From Woeseiaceae bacterium (GTDB lineage: Bacteria; Pseudomonadota; Gammaproteobacteria; Steroidobacterales; Woeseiaceae), in contig JASJCQ010000023.1 in the NCBI GenBank assembly GCA_030065915.1, positions 1-64,000 of the forward strand: a stretch of 64,000 nucleotides of DNA, given 5' to 3'. The notes beneath the pieces are model-generated. The model worked only from the letters and a program-made list of their open reading frames with translations. It was not told where the DNA came from and ran no database searches. Position 1 is the stretch's first letter, and each line of letters begins with the position of its first letter. The translations under genes were made by a program, and so were the position numbers. Of this stretch, positions 8,043-16,785 are shown in pieces.

Positions 8043-8092
8043 CGAAACCAGCGCTTCGATCGGCCGGTTTGGGAGTGGAACCGGCCCCTAGC
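8043..8092 (+). repeat. Dispersed hairpin repeat, copy E
   Basis: Only the second block is clear: perfect 8-bp arms GGCCGGTT (8062-8069) and AACCGGCC (8079-8086), followed by CCTAGCG. The rest of the 276-bp gap 7940-8215 holds a diverged first block (CTGAAACCGAAGTCC) and no gene that I can support. Confidence 0.65.
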
Positions 8093-8215
8093 GTCCTGTC
8101 TTGCAGGCCGTCCTGTCAGTCCGTGTGGCGGGGCCAGTTTCCTCGATTCAGCCGGTCTTCTTTGAGCCAGTAAGCATCGTCCGGATTCAAATCACGACTG
8201 TCCTCGCTGAACGGG

Positions 8216-9580
8216 CTATTCCCTGATCTTGTTTCTAACCGCGTTGGCGAACCGTTCTCCGTCCCCGTTCTCGTGCGGCAGCACAAGGTACAGCCAGTTG
8301 TCCTCGCCAGGCGCGGTCACCTGGTAGACGCTGTACTGCGTGGCATCGCCCTGCTGGACCAAGGTTACCGATTGAATGCTGTCGTTAAGTATGTAGTAAG
8401 TCTGGATCCGGCCTTCCTCATCCTGTTCATAGGCGATCACGCGACGGTCAGTCAGGACGCTGCCCGCCTCTGTGACCGACAACAAACCTTCCGAGTAGAA
8501 GAACTCTATCGATTCGTCCGGCTCGACGATCCCTTCAGCGACGAGCGCATGGTATTGATTGTCCGGAATCTCCTGTGAGCTCAGGACGCGCTCCGACGGC
8601 ACATGCCCGGTGTCCATAAGAACGCCAAGGATGCCGAGCGCCAGGATGCCCAGAACTATCACGAGACCTATGGCGCCGAGCACCATGCGAACCGGGCTCC
8701 GGCGAATCGGAACGCGATCGACCGGGAGGTATTCCTTAACGAAGTGGTTGGCGTGATAGACGGTGATCAGTTTCTCGAAGATCAACAAGACGGCGAATAC
8801 GCCGGCGGTCACAAGGTCGCCGTCCGGAAAAGCGCTGGTTGGTATCAGTGCTGTGACGATAATGAAGAGGAACAGGAGTTCAATGACTGCATCCACAACG
8901 CCAAGGTATGGATGGCCCGTGAAGAAGTAACCGCCGCCCGGGAGCCAGATCGACAGGTTTCGAGCCTTGGTACGGCTTCTGAATTCCTTTCCGCAGCTCG
9001 CGCAATCGAATCGATCGACTTCGAGTTCGCTGGTGCACTGCGGGCACAAATGCACACGCTTGCCGATGCTGCTTGTCTCGCCCTGCAAATTTGCCGCCTC
9101 GAGCAGAAGCCGGATCTTCTTTCGTTCCGACCGCCTGAGATACAGGAAGAGCTCCTTGTCGCCCGACTTGTACGCGATCTTGAGCCGGCTGCCCTTTTGT
9201 GCGATCGACTCCACGTCACCGTAACGTATCTGAGCCACGGACTGGCGGTAGTCGTAGCTCATCGTAGTGGGCACATGAAAAATTCGACGGTCCGTGAAGA
9301 CGAGCAAGCATCGTCTGATATAGAGGAAGATAAAGCCCGTCGTCCACTGCTCGAGGAATGACGTCGGCGAAACAGCGGTGGTCACGGTCAGTACCTGCTC
9401 GCCGTCTTCGAGGAATTCCTGCAGGAAATCGACTTTCGCCAGGAGCTTGCGCTGCTTCTTCTCAATTCGCGGTTTGTGGACACCCTTGTGATCCGAGAAC
9501 ATCGTATCTTCATCGATAGGTAGACCATCCAGGCCTTTCGTGCCGGCAACGTACGAGTCCAGAGAGAGGGTGTCGACCAT
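8216..9580 (-). CDS. Membrane protein with bacterial PH-like domains and zinc ribbon
   Basis: A 454-residue protein. The N-terminal part (about 45-165) looks like a bacterial PH/GRAM-like domain (CLLVFTDRRIFHVPTT, VAQIRYGDVESIAQKGSRLK). A zinc ribbon follows (CPQC...CASC, about 175-195), then transmembrane segments near 225-300 and 305-325. The C-terminal part (about 345-450) repeats the PH-like pattern (LLSVTEAGSVLTDRRVIAYEQD). It probably senses or binds at the membrane; the role is unknown. An AGGAG site lies before the ATG at 9580. Confidence 0.75.
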   Translation of the reverse strand: MVDTLSLDSYVAGTKGLDGLPIDEDTMFSDHKGVHKPRIEKKQRKLLAKVDFLQEFLEDGEQVLTVTTAVSPTSFLEQWTTGFIFLYIRRCLLVFTDRRIFHVPTTMSYDYRQSVAQIRYGDVESIAQKGSRLKIAYKSGDKELFLYLRRSERKKIRLLLEAANLQGETSSIGKRVHLCPQCTSELEVDRFDCASCGKEFRSRTKARNLSIWLPGGGYFFTGHPYLGVVDAVIELLFLFIIVTALIPTSAFPDGDLVTAGVFAVLLIFEKLITVYHANHFVKEYLPVDRVPIRRSPVRMVLGAIGLVIVLGILALGILGVLMDTGHVPSERVLSSQEIPDNQYHALVAEGIVEPDESIEFFYSEGLLSVTEAGSVLTDRRVIAYEQDEEGRIQTYYILNDSIQSVTLVQQGDATQYSVYQVTAPGEDNWLYLVLPHENGDGERFANAVRNKIRE

Positions 9581-9620
9581 GATTGCTCCTTCAGCTTCTT
9601 CTTAAGCGTACCTTAGTGTC

Positions 9621-9697
9621 GAACGACTGTTCGGGGCAATAGCTGCCAACGCGGTTAGTAGCACAGACTCACCGGATTCGGTCAGGAGCAGGCAGTT
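9621..9697 (+). repeat. Dispersed hairpin repeat, two partial copies (F)
   Basis: Two second-block fragments lie in tandem: CTGTTCGGGGCAATAGCTGCC (9627-9647) and CCGGATTCGGTCAGGAGCAG (9672-9691). No intact first block is seen. They occupy the gap between two minus-strand genes. Confidence 0.5.
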
Positions 9698-9769
9698 GAG
9701 TGACTTGGTCGTCAAGTCATCGTCGCCCTGGAAGCCTGGTTCTACTCAATATCGCCCGATAAGAGGGCT

Positions 9770-10273
9770 TCATGTCGGAGAATTCTGGCGATGATCGCCA
9801 GGCCAGTCTTCAGGGCGGGCCTGTCGCGATGACAGTTTGCGGTCCCGGATACGGAACGTGAAACCAGTACCGTCGTTGCTCCTGATCGACAGATCGACCC
9901 ACCACACTGTAAATGTGAATCCCCGGTAGCCGACCCATCTTCGAGTCGAATGGAGTGTCGCTCCGTGCGGCATCTTGCCGGTGTCCGCAATCTCTTGATA
10001 TCGATCAAAAGTCTCTTCGGGGACGGGGCGGGTGGATGGATCCCAAGCTCGAATAGCCGCAATAACTTCTTCCTGCGTCAGCGGCGGCTGAGACTTGCCG
10101 ACCGGATCTGTTCGCGCCTCCACGTTGAACGTCCGGACTGCCGCAGCCAGTGTCTGCACTTCGGCGCGACCTGCTTGAGGTGAATCACCGCGTGTGGCTT
10201 TACCAGCGCACGAACTGATCCCAATCGCAGCGATGATTAGCAGGGCAATGCGTATAAAGAACGTCTTGTTCAC
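9770..10273 (-). CDS. Hypothetical lipoprotein
   Basis: A 167-residue protein with a lipobox (ISSC, Cys22) after a hydrophobic signal. The mature region contains LTQEEVIAAIRAWDPSTRPV and a C-terminal strand-rich part (RGFTFTVWWVDLSIR). No family is recognised. The start is a GTG at 10273. It is part of the same-strand series and is followed by repeat fragments F. Confidence 0.65.
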   Translation of the reverse strand: MNKTFFIRIALLIIAAIGISSCAGKATRGDSPQAGRAEVQTLAAAVRTFNVEARTDPVGKSQPPLTQEEVIAAIRAWDPSTRPVPEETFDRYQEIADTGKMPHGATLHSTRRWVGYRGFTFTVWWVDLSIRSNDGTGFTFRIRDRKLSSRQARPEDWPGDHRQNSPT

Positions 10274-10319
10274 TAGCGATCCTGGATTCGACAGGGCTGC
10301 TCTACGGCCGTCTACTTCG

Positions 10320-10385
10320 TGTCAGGAGCCGCCAGTCTATATCAAATCCTCTGACCGGCTGCTCATGTCCGATAGCAGCCGTTCG
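10320..10385 (+). repeat. Dispersed hairpin repeat, copy G
   Basis: First block TGTCAGGAGCCGCCAGTC plus TAT. Second block has perfect 8-bp arms CGGCTGCT (10356-10363) and AGCAGCCG (10374-10381). It lies upstream of both the minus-strand lipoprotein gene and the plus-strand gene at 10437. Confidence 0.75.
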
Positions 10386-10436
10386 TGTATCAGGTAGGCT
10401 AGTCGTAGATACTGGAAGACCGATGGAGGTCGGGGC

Positions 10437-11153
10437 ATGTCTTCGAAGATTTCTCAACCCAGGTTCAAGCTCTACTACTGGCCGCTGACGTTCAGAGGTT
10501 GTTTCGTCAGCTACCTGTTTGCCTATCGAGACGTTCCGCTGCTCGAGATAGCGGATTTCGATGAGATTCTGGACCTGACGAACCGGCATCCCAGCGACCA
10601 GGACGTCCCCTTCATGGGGCCGCCGGTGTTGCAGGATCTGGAGTCGGGTCGCAGTCTCAGCCAGATGCCAGCCATAGTATTGTTGGTCGCAGGCGAACTC
10701 GATCTCATTCCGGAGGATCCGTTTGATGAGGCGATGTGCATGAAGGTCCTTATGGACTGCAATGACGTGTTGATGGAGATCTGTCGCTACAATGGTTCGA
10801 TGATGTGGGAGCGTGAGGCGTGGGCTATGTTCCGATTGCAACGCTTTCCCCGCTGGTTGGATATCTTCGAAGAATCTCTGAAACGAGGGTTTCTCGGTCG
10901 AGACGCCGTCAATTTTGCCGACATTGGTGTGTTTGCGTTGTTCGGCAAAATGATCAGGTGTCTTCCGGAACTTGAACCTGATGTGCTCAGCCGCGCTCCC
11001 GGTATACATGCCATCTGCCAGAGCATAGGGTCCAAACCCTCGCTCGCACAGTTTGTCGCGGATCAGGACCGGAAGTACGGCAAACTCTATTGCGATGGCC
11101 AGATCGAACAGTCAATTCGCAAGATGTTGAAAGTGGATGCGGCCAATAAGTAG
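10437..11153 (+). CDS. Glutathione S-transferase family protein
   Basis: A 238-residue GST-like protein. The N-terminal thioredoxin-like half includes FKLYYWPLTFRGCFVSYL and the MGPPVLQDLESG and SQMPAIVLLVAGEL segments. The C-terminal helical half follows (about 100-235). A strong ribosome site (GGAGGTCGGGG) precedes the ATG. It is the only clear plus-strand gene among the repeat-separated units, so it may have been inserted or inverted independently. Substrate unknown. Confidence 0.75.
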   Translation: MSSKISQPRFKLYYWPLTFRGCFVSYLFAYRDVPLLEIADFDEILDLTNRHPSDQDVPFMGPPVLQDLESGRSLSQMPAIVLLVAGELDLIPEDPFDEAMCMKVLMDCNDVLMEICRYNGSMMWEREAWAMFRLQRFPRWLDIFEESLKRGFLGRDAVNFADIGVFALFGKMIRCLPELEPDVLSRAPGIHAICQSIGSKPSLAQFVADQDRKYGKLYCDGQIEQSIRKMLKVDAANK

Positions 11154-11177
11154 CAGTGACACCTGCAACGGCCACTT

Positions 11178-11240
11178 GGGGTCAGACGCTGGAGGTCAGA
11201 CTCAGGTCGCGTGGACGACTGTTTACGAGCATCTGCGGCC
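11178..11240 (+). repeat. Dispersed hairpin repeat, degenerate copy Q
   Basis: Begins GGGGTCAGACGC (11178-11189), then GGACGACTGTTTACGAGCA (11213-11231) and CTGCGGCC (11233-11240). This is a recognisable but diverged version of both blocks, lying just 3' of the gene at 11249. Confidence 0.5.
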
Positions 11241-11248
11241 ATATGCTT

Positions 11249-11869
11249 CTATCGCGGTCCTTGCTCGAAACACTTCATCAGCCTGTAGCTATCCGGTTCG
11301 GCAAGCGACCATAAGTCGACACCAAGCCACTCAAGAAACTCCACGATCTGACCGCGAGTGAACCGGTCCCTGATTCTTCGTTTCCTGTAGCGCTCCGGGT
11401 CTTCGAATTCCCGCAGGTCCCCTGTGTTGCCAAACTTCCAGCCACTGGTGTCGAGCGCAGCCCAGACGTGTCGTACGAATCCGCCTTGCGACTCATTCAT
11501 CAGGCAGAACTCTTCGATAGGCCATTCGTCTCGTCCGGCTGGTTTGCTCCGCACCATTGCCAAGGTTTCTGCAGGAAGAGCGCGCGCCAGCATTTTGGAG
11601 AGACTCCGATACCCGTCAGTGAGATTGGACTCGATCAAAATCGCCGGGGACGGTGATTCCAATGCGAACAGGGCAACCCTTAATCGGGCCGGGTTGTATT
11701 CTTTTGGCAGTTGCAGGGGGGCTAGTGGCTCGTCACCCTGACAAGTCCGAACGCCCGTCTTCCACCAATTGCTTAGCTGGCGCTCCACGGCGTCAACGAC
11801 AACGTCTTCTGGAGCGAACGCAATAGTAAACGCCCAGAAATCGATCAGGTCGAGTTTATTCGTGGTCAT
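11249..11869 (-). CDS. Uncharacterised protein
   Basis: A 206-residue soluble protein starting MTTNKLDLIDFWAFTIAF at the ATG at 11869. The frame is open further upstream, but that part is arginine-rich and overlaps spacer sequence. Notable stretches are PKEYNPARLRVALFAL, SNLTDGYRSLSKMLARAL and a C-terminal charged helix RYRKRRIRDRFTRGQIVEFL. No signal peptide, membrane segment or known motif is visible. Function unknown. Confidence 0.6.
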   Translation of the reverse strand: MTTNKLDLIDFWAFTIAFAPEDVVVDAVERQLSNWWKTGVRTCQGDEPLAPLQLPKEYNPARLRVALFALESPSPAILIESNLTDGYRSLSKMLARALPAETLAMVRSKPAGRDEWPIEEFCLMNESQGGFVRHVWAALDTSGWKFGNTGDLREFEDPERYRKRRIRDRFTRGQIVEFLEWLGVDLWSLAEPDSYRLMKCFEQGPR

Positions 11870-12035
11870 CGACTTATCGCTTTGTCCGGGAGGTCGCCAA
11901 CATGTGCTCAGGGTCTTGGGCCGTACGTTAGTCTCAACCCGCCTGTATATCCGGATACGGCCAGTACCGGACCGCGGTTTCTTGAAAACGAAACTCGACA
12001 ATTGCACTCGCAGTTGCTGTCGGGTGGCCGCTGCA

Positions 12036-12086
12036 GGTCAGGGAGTTTCAGTCTACCGCAAATCGCCTGTTCGGCGAGATTTCGCC
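12036..12086 (+). repeat. Dispersed hairpin repeat, copy H
   Basis: GGTCAGGGAGTTTCAGTC plus TACCGCAAATCGCC matches the first block and the spacer found in copies M and O (TACCGCAAAACGC). The second half is shortened: CGCCTGTTCGGCGAGATTTCGCC. Confidence 0.65.
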
Positions 12087-12108
12087 ATGAGCATCGAGAT
12101 GATCCTGG

Positions 12109-12444
12109 TCAACGCGCGACGATGATCGAGGTCAGTACAGCGGCCGCCAGCGCGCCTACGGTGTACATGGAGCTAAGCGTCGCTTTGTAGGACTTCTCAA
12201 TGTCGCCAGAGATCAATTGAGATGCTCCCCGAAATTTCCCGAACCGGTTCAGTGTGTAGCTACCGGATGAACCCACTTGAACGAAGTAGTCCGTGTGCCG
12301 ATTCAGCAGCTTCTCAGTCCGATCCAGCGGCAGGCCCAGGCGAGCCGAAATGGAACGGAGCGCCACACCTTCTCGTCCTGCACGATCCAGAACTGATACG
12401 GCGGCGATTAAGGAGTCTGCTTCCTTTCGACTGGCTACGTTCAT
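12109..12444 (-). CDS. Small winged-helix-like protein with C-terminal membrane anchor
   Basis: A 111-residue protein from the ATG at 12444. The N-terminal about 70 residues look like a winged helix (EADSLIAAVSVLDRAGREGV, ALRSISARLGLPLDRTEKLL, SGSYTLNRFGKF). The last about 20 residues are a transmembrane helix (MYTVGALAAAVLTSIIVAR) at the extreme C-terminus. A tail-anchored DNA-binding-like domain is unusual. The function is unknown, and the helix-turn-helix reading is inference from pattern. Confidence 0.6.
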   Translation of the reverse strand: MNVASRKEADSLIAAVSVLDRAGREGVALRSISARLGLPLDRTEKLLNRHTDYFVQVGSSGSYTLNRFGKFRGASQLISGDIEKSYKATLSSMYTVGALAAAVLTSIIVAR

Positions 12445-12577
12445 CTGCTGGCTCCGCGTGGTTGTCTGGAGGGGGCAGTCGTTGTCAGGATAGCAGATGT
12501 TTTCCGGGTGGCTATTCACCGAACGAGGCGGAAGCATTGCTCTCGTTGGGGGCGGCACGGACGGTGCGGGTCTGGCT

Positions 12578-12949
12578 TTACTCCAGGTCGAGGGCGTAGG
12601 GCTTGAGCGTCTCCAGGGGCACTCGCTGCAGCGCGCGCCGGTGGGTCGATCTCAGGTAGACCCGCGGCGCTACGCCGTGACGTTCAGCCTCTTGCCAGCG
12701 GCTTGCGCACAGGCACCAGCGGTCCCCGGGCTTCAGCCCGGGAAAACCAAACTCGGGACGCGGTGTAATGAGATCGTTGCCCCGCTTGCGGGAATACTCG
12801 AGAAATTCCTCGGCAACAACGGCACAGACCGTGTGCGAGCCACCGTCCTGTTTGCTGGTATTGCAGCAGCCGTCTCGGTAGAAGCCCGTGACCGGATCGT
12901 TGCCGCAAGGCTCCAGCGGCTCGTCGAATACGTTGAGTGATTGATCCAT
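12578..12949 (-). CDS. DUF2237 family protein
   Basis: A 123-residue protein that closely matches the DUF2237 (COG3651) family: NVFDEPLEPCGNDPVTGFYR, DGCCNT, HTVCAVVAEEFLEYSRKRGN, the invariant PRPEFGFPGLKPGDRWCLCA, and an ending in ALQRVPLETLKPYA. The many conserved cysteines suggest metal or redox chemistry, but no function is established. It is full length and starts at ATG 12949. The gap 12950-13060 holds a diverged repeat. Confidence 0.9.
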   Translation of the reverse strand: MDQSLNVFDEPLEPCGNDPVTGFYRDGCCNTSKQDGGSHTVCAVVAEEFLEYSRKRGNDLITPRPEFGFPGLKPGDRWCLCASRWQEAERHGVAPRVYLRSTHRRALQRVPLETLKPYALDLE

Positions 12950-13060
12950 GACGTTCCCGATAGGTTTAGTCGAAATCGAAGTCTGAAACTTGCCGTCGCT
13001 TGGTCTGACGCTTTCACAGCAGCTCAGGACTAAAACGCGTCTTGATTCTGCCGTTCGCGC

Positions 13061-13345
13061 TCATTCCTCCGGTTCTTGAATCTGCCACTCGGTACCGATC
13101 GACTGCCTGGTCGCCTGGCATCCAGGAAGAATGTGGCCAACCTCGAGCAATGTCGAATCCAGATCGACCACCTCACGCATGCTTACTATCATGGCGTCAT
13201 CCACGGACACTGATGCTCCAGTCAGGAATTGCCAGCCGTGATCATCCAGGTCGTGAACAACGAGTAATACTGGCGCTCCGTCTTCGACGATCTGACGTAA
13301 CGTGAAGCATGCAACGTTCTCAGCCTGGTCGAATGTCCACTGCAT
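13061..13345 (-). CDS. Small uncharacterised acidic protein
   Basis: A 94-residue acidic protein with VLLVVHDLDDHGWQFLTGA in the middle, followed by MIVSMREVVDLDSTLLEVGH and a short tail LPGCQATR. The pattern recalls small stand-alone proteins with a D-x-D-x-x-W-Q-F-L motif found as orphans in many genomes, but I cannot name the family. No signal or membrane segment. It is the last unit before the catabolic block. Confidence 0.6.
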   Translation of the reverse strand: MQWTFDQAENVACFTLRQIVEDGAPVLLVVHDLDDHGWQFLTGASVSVDDAMIVSMREVVDLDSTLLEVGHILPGCQATRQSIGTEWQIQEPEE

Positions 13346-13441
13346 TCAGATACCTTGATTGAAGTCCAACCCGGACGTCAACTTCGGGTTAGTAAGACCA
13401 ATAGAGTTCACAGCGTAGAAGTCTGTTTCTTGCTCGGGTAT

Positions 13442-14185
13442 TCAGAACTGAACGATGGCGCCACCGTCGACATTGAGTCCGGTGCCTGACACGAACTGCG
13501 CTTCCTTGGATGCGAGAAACAGCGCGGCGACAGCGACCTCGTGAGCCTCACCGAGCCGGCCGATCGGTGCCTTCGCCTCCCAGTAGGCCTTGAACTCCGG
13601 ATCGTCCATGAACGGTGCTGACAGCTTGGTCACGATCGAGCCTGGCTGCAGGTAGTTCGCCGTGATGCCGTACTGGCCGAAGTCGACGGCCATGCCCTTC
13701 GTCAGTCCCGCCACCGCGTGTTTGGACGTGCCGTAGATAGAAAGCCCGGGCCCTGCCACGTCCGACATGATCGAACCCAGGTTGATGACCCTGCTGCTTC
13801 CGGATTTTTTCAGGAGTGGCAGCGCTTCTCGCGTCAGCCGGAATATCGATCGCAGGTTGACGTCCATGATGCGATCCCACTGTTCGTCGGTCAGTGTTTC
13901 GTAGTCGCCGGCGATGACAATGCCGGCGTTGTTGACGAGTATGTCGATGCCGCCGAGACGCGACGACGCGGTGTCGATGACCTGCTGCTGAACGCTGGCA
14001 TCGGTGATGTCACCCGTAACGGTCGCGCATTCGTCACTGTCCGTGAACGCCGCCGAAAGATCGTCGGCGTCCAGATCGGTAGCCAGGACCTTCGCGCCGT
14101 GTTGCAGGAAGATCTCGGCGATCGCCTTGCCGATGCCATTCGCGGCGCCCGTCACGATGGCGCTTCTGCCAGTCAGGTCAAACAT
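13442..14185 (-). CDS. Short-chain dehydrogenase/reductase (cytosolic)
   Basis: A 247-residue classical SDR. It has the cofactor motif TGAANGIG, the NNAG motif, the catalytic Ser of LGSIMSD, and YGTSK carrying the catalytic Tyr and Lys. It ends VSGTGLNVDGG, the usual C-terminal motif. The acidic residue after the second strand (ATDLDADD) favours NAD(H). The substrate is probably an alcohol or ketone of the catabolic block. It lies downstream of the TonB receptor gene but past a strong terminator (14199-14242), so it may need read-through or its own promoter. Confidence 0.92.
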   Translation of the reverse strand: MFDLTGRSAIVTGAANGIGKAIAEIFLQHGAKVLATDLDADDLSAAFTDSDECATVTGDITDASVQQQVIDTASSRLGGIDILVNNAGIVIAGDYETLTDEQWDRIMDVNLRSIFRLTREALPLLKKSGSSRVINLGSIMSDVAGPGLSIYGTSKHAVAGLTKGMAVDFGQYGITANYLQPGSIVTKLSAPFMDDPEFKAYWEAKAPIGRLGEAHEVAVAALFLASKEAQFVSGTGLNVDGGAIVQF

Positions 14186-14198
14186 ACTCTCGGTGTCC

Positions 14199-14242
14199 AA
14201 AAAAAAAAGCGGCGCGACCCGGGGGGATGGGTGCGCCGCTTT
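14199..14242 (-). terminator. Intrinsic terminator after TonB receptor gene
   Basis: On the minus strand a 10-bp perfect stem (arms 14242-14233 and 14215-14206, core GCGGCGC/GCGCCGC) is followed by an unbroken run of 10 T. It lies 27 bp after the receptor stop codon. This is the cleanest terminator in the window. Confidence 0.9.
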
Positions 14243-14268
14243 TACCAAAGGACTAGTCAGTCAATGAA

Positions 14269-16653
14269 CTAGTCGGCGTAGTTGTATCCGAACTCGACGC
14301 CGTAAGTGCGCGGCGGGCCGTAGTTGCCGAAGGTCCACAGAGCGCCGACAGCCTGCGCGGCGGTCTTGTAGCGATCGTCGGTCAGGTTCTTACCAAACAC
14401 GGATACGTAGAACTTGTCGTTCGGGAAGCGATAGGTCGCGTTCGCGTTGACGATGACGCGTTCCTCGAGAATCGTGTCGAACTCACTACCGATGTCGTCG
14501 TTGTAATAGTAGACATTCTGATCTTCGAAATTCACGCCCAGGTTGTAGCGAATGTTCCCGCCATTCGCGAGATCCTGCATGTAGGTCGCATCCAGGCCAG
14601 CGGTCAGCTCCGGTGCGCGCACCACTTCCCGGCCCGAGAAGTCTTCGAAAACGCCGTCGAGGTTACGATCCAGCAGGAATTCGTTGTACTCGGCGTCCAG
14701 CGTGCCGAGATTCGCACTGATCGTCAGGTTGTCTATCAGCAGGGCTGTCAGTTCGAACTCGAAGCCACTGGCGTCGACGTCTGCCGCGTTGAACGTACGT
14801 GTTTCCTGGAAGGCCGTGCCCGGAACGGTCACGACCGTGCTGCGCTGGAAGTCTTCGTAGTTGACGAAGAAGTAGGTCGCGTTGAGGCGAATTCGGTCAT
14901 CCATGAAGCTGTTTTTCAGGCCAACTTCATAGCTGTTTGCGAATTCCGGGTCGTAGGACGCCAGCGGGAAGTTGTCGAAGCCACCGGAACCGGCCTGGTC
15001 GTTGTAGCCGCCACTCTTGAAGCCGCGTGAGACCGTTGCGTAGCCATACATGTCGTCGCTGAACTGGTACGAACCGGTCAGACGCCACGTGGGCTCCGTC
15101 CAGGACTCCGAGTCTCTCTCGACTGCAAACGACGCCAGCGAGAAGTCCGCACCGTCGAGCGGATCGCCGCCGTCCGGAAGGATCAGGATCTCAGGCAATC
15201 CCTGGCGAGCCGTATATTCCTTGTCCTCTTTCGTCAGTCGAACGCCGAGACCGAGCTGGAAGCGCTCGGTTATGTCGAGGGTCAGATCTGCGAACAACGC
15301 CACTGAGTCTGCATCCTGCTGGTTGCACAAGAGCAGCGGTGCCTGGTTGTCCAGTACGCCGGGAACGGCGGAGCCGAAGAACTCAGTAAGGCCCAGCTGC
15401 TGGCGGACGCAGAATTTCGCGTCGTTCTTCTGGTAGAACAGACCGGCGACGTAGTTGTACGGGCCGGAAAGGTCGGACGCGAAACGAGCCTCGACCTGGA
15501 ACGTGTCGCGATCGTCATCACGCGATGCGGCGAAGAAGCTCTCGTAAGGCGTGCCGAGATACTCGTTCGGAAGGCGCGACTCCTGCCTCCTGACGCCCGC
15601 AACAGCGTAGAACGTATGATCCTCGAGCTCGTATTCGATATTCAGGTAGGTGCCCAGGACGTCGACAGACTGCTTGCCGTCCAGCCCGACAACGCTACTC
15701 GAATGGATACCGGCCTGCTCAAGGGGATCGCCCGAGGACACGCCCGGGAAACCCAGCAGCGTAGCCAGCTGGCCGGCGCCGTTGGGTGTAATGTTGACGA
15801 CCGGCACTGGATCGCTCTTGTCGTCGATAAACTCGACCTGCGCCAGCACTGACAGCTTGTCACTGGCTCGCCAAAGCAGCTTGCCGCGCAGAGACAGTAC
15901 GTCCTTGCCGCCAAGCTCATCGCCGTCGCCCGCTACGGGAGAGCCGTCCGTCTGACCGGCGTCACCGATGCCGGCACCGAATGCGTCGATTGGGAAGTCG
16001 ACCTTGCCATTCTCGTAGTAGCCATCGCTGCTCTGGTACATACCCGCGAACCGAACTGCGACCGTCTCGCTCAAAGGCTCATTGACCGCGAAGCGCAGCT
16101 TCGTGTCCGAGTAGCTGCCGTACTGGACGTTTGTGTCGATCGTCGTCTCGTCGAAGCTCGGGCGCTTCGTGCGAACGTTGATCGCGCCCGCCGTCGTGTT
16201 CTTACCGAACAGCGTGCCCTGCGGTCCGCGCAGGACCTCCACAGCTTCGATGTCAAACGGCTCGAGCAGCTGTGTCTGTACGTGGGGGATAACGAAATCA
16301 TCGACGATGACGCCGACTTTCGGGTCGAAGTAGACGATGATGTCCGTCTCGGCGGCGCCGCGCATCGCGAAGGATGCAGCGTTGAAGCCGGTTACCGTGG
16401 CGGCCGAGAAGTTCGGCACCAGCATCGCGATCTCGCCGATGTCCTGGGCGAACATCTGCTCGACCTTGTCGCCGGTTACGGCCGTGACGGCAACGGGCGT
16501 CGTCTGGATGTCGGTTTCCGCGCGGCGGGTGGCCGTCACGGTGATTTCTTCAAGGCCTTCCTGTGCGTAGGAAAAATCGGCAGCAAACAAGGCCAGCGTG
16601 CATGCCGTGGACAACGAAAGTGTCCGGTACAGCGATGTCTTACGTTTGATCAT
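14269..16653 (-). CDS. TonB-dependent outer-membrane receptor
   Basis: A 794-residue receptor with a signal peptide, a TonB-box-like EEITVTATRR right after the cleavage region, a plug domain (about 50-160, with VEVLRGPQGTLFGKNTTAGA), and a long barrel ending in aromatic residues (YGVEFGYNYAD). This type, with 'TATRR' and the 'GPQGTLFGKNTTAG' plug, is common in marine and sphingomonad bacteria for uptake of aromatics, terpenoids or sterols. The start at 16653 has a GGGGGAAACC ribosome site. It is divergent from the PQQ dehydrogenase gene across operator candidate 1. Confidence 0.92.
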   Translation of the reverse strand: MIKRKTSLYRTLSLSTACTLALFAADFSYAQEGLEEITVTATRRAETDIQTTPVAVTAVTGDKVEQMFAQDIGEIAMLVPNFSAATVTGFNAASFAMRGAAETDIIVYFDPKVGVIVDDFVIPHVQTQLLEPFDIEAVEVLRGPQGTLFGKNTTAGAINVRTKRPSFDETTIDTNVQYGSYSDTKLRFAVNEPLSETVAVRFAGMYQSSDGYYENGKVDFPIDAFGAGIGDAGQTDGSPVAGDGDELGGKDVLSLRGKLLWRASDKLSVLAQVEFIDDKSDPVPVVNITPNGAGQLATLLGFPGVSSGDPLEQAGIHSSSVVGLDGKQSVDVLGTYLNIEYELEDHTFYAVAGVRRQESRLPNEYLGTPYESFFAASRDDDRDTFQVEARFASDLSGPYNYVAGLFYQKNDAKFCVRQQLGLTEFFGSAVPGVLDNQAPLLLCNQQDADSVALFADLTLDITERFQLGLGVRLTKEDKEYTARQGLPEILILPDGGDPLDGADFSLASFAVERDSESWTEPTWRLTGSYQFSDDMYGYATVSRGFKSGGYNDQAGSGGFDNFPLASYDPEFANSYEVGLKNSFMDDRIRLNATYFFVNYEDFQRSTVVTVPGTAFQETRTFNAADVDASGFEFELTALLIDNLTISANLGTLDAEYNEFLLDRNLDGVFEDFSGREVVRAPELTAGLDATYMQDLANGGNIRYNLGVNFEDQNVYYYNDDIGSEFDTILEERVIVNANATYRFPNDKFYVSVFGKNLTDDRYKTAAQAVGALWTFGNYGPPRTYGVEFGYNYAD

Positions 16654-16705
16654 CTGGTTTCCCCCGAAATCTATCAACGTAGACCGTGACTTTCGTTGGA
16701 TTTTT

Positions 16706-16754
16706 GAAAAAAGTCAAGCACGACTGTTTTTTTCCGGCTGGGCTGCACTATACT
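16706..16754. promoter_or_regulatory. Operator/promoter candidate 1 (T-tract dyad)
   Basis: Positions 16706-16734 form an imperfect dyad: GAAAAAAGTC on the left, CGACTGTTTTTTTC on the right. A -10-like TATACT lies at 16749-16754, 14 nt beyond the right edge. The site is 52 bp from both divergent starts (16653 and 16786). The same motif recurs at 29942, 41604 and, weaker, 44664. Confidence 0.6.
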
Positions 16755-16785
16755 GTGTTTCAGCTGATTTCGAGGGACACGAGCT

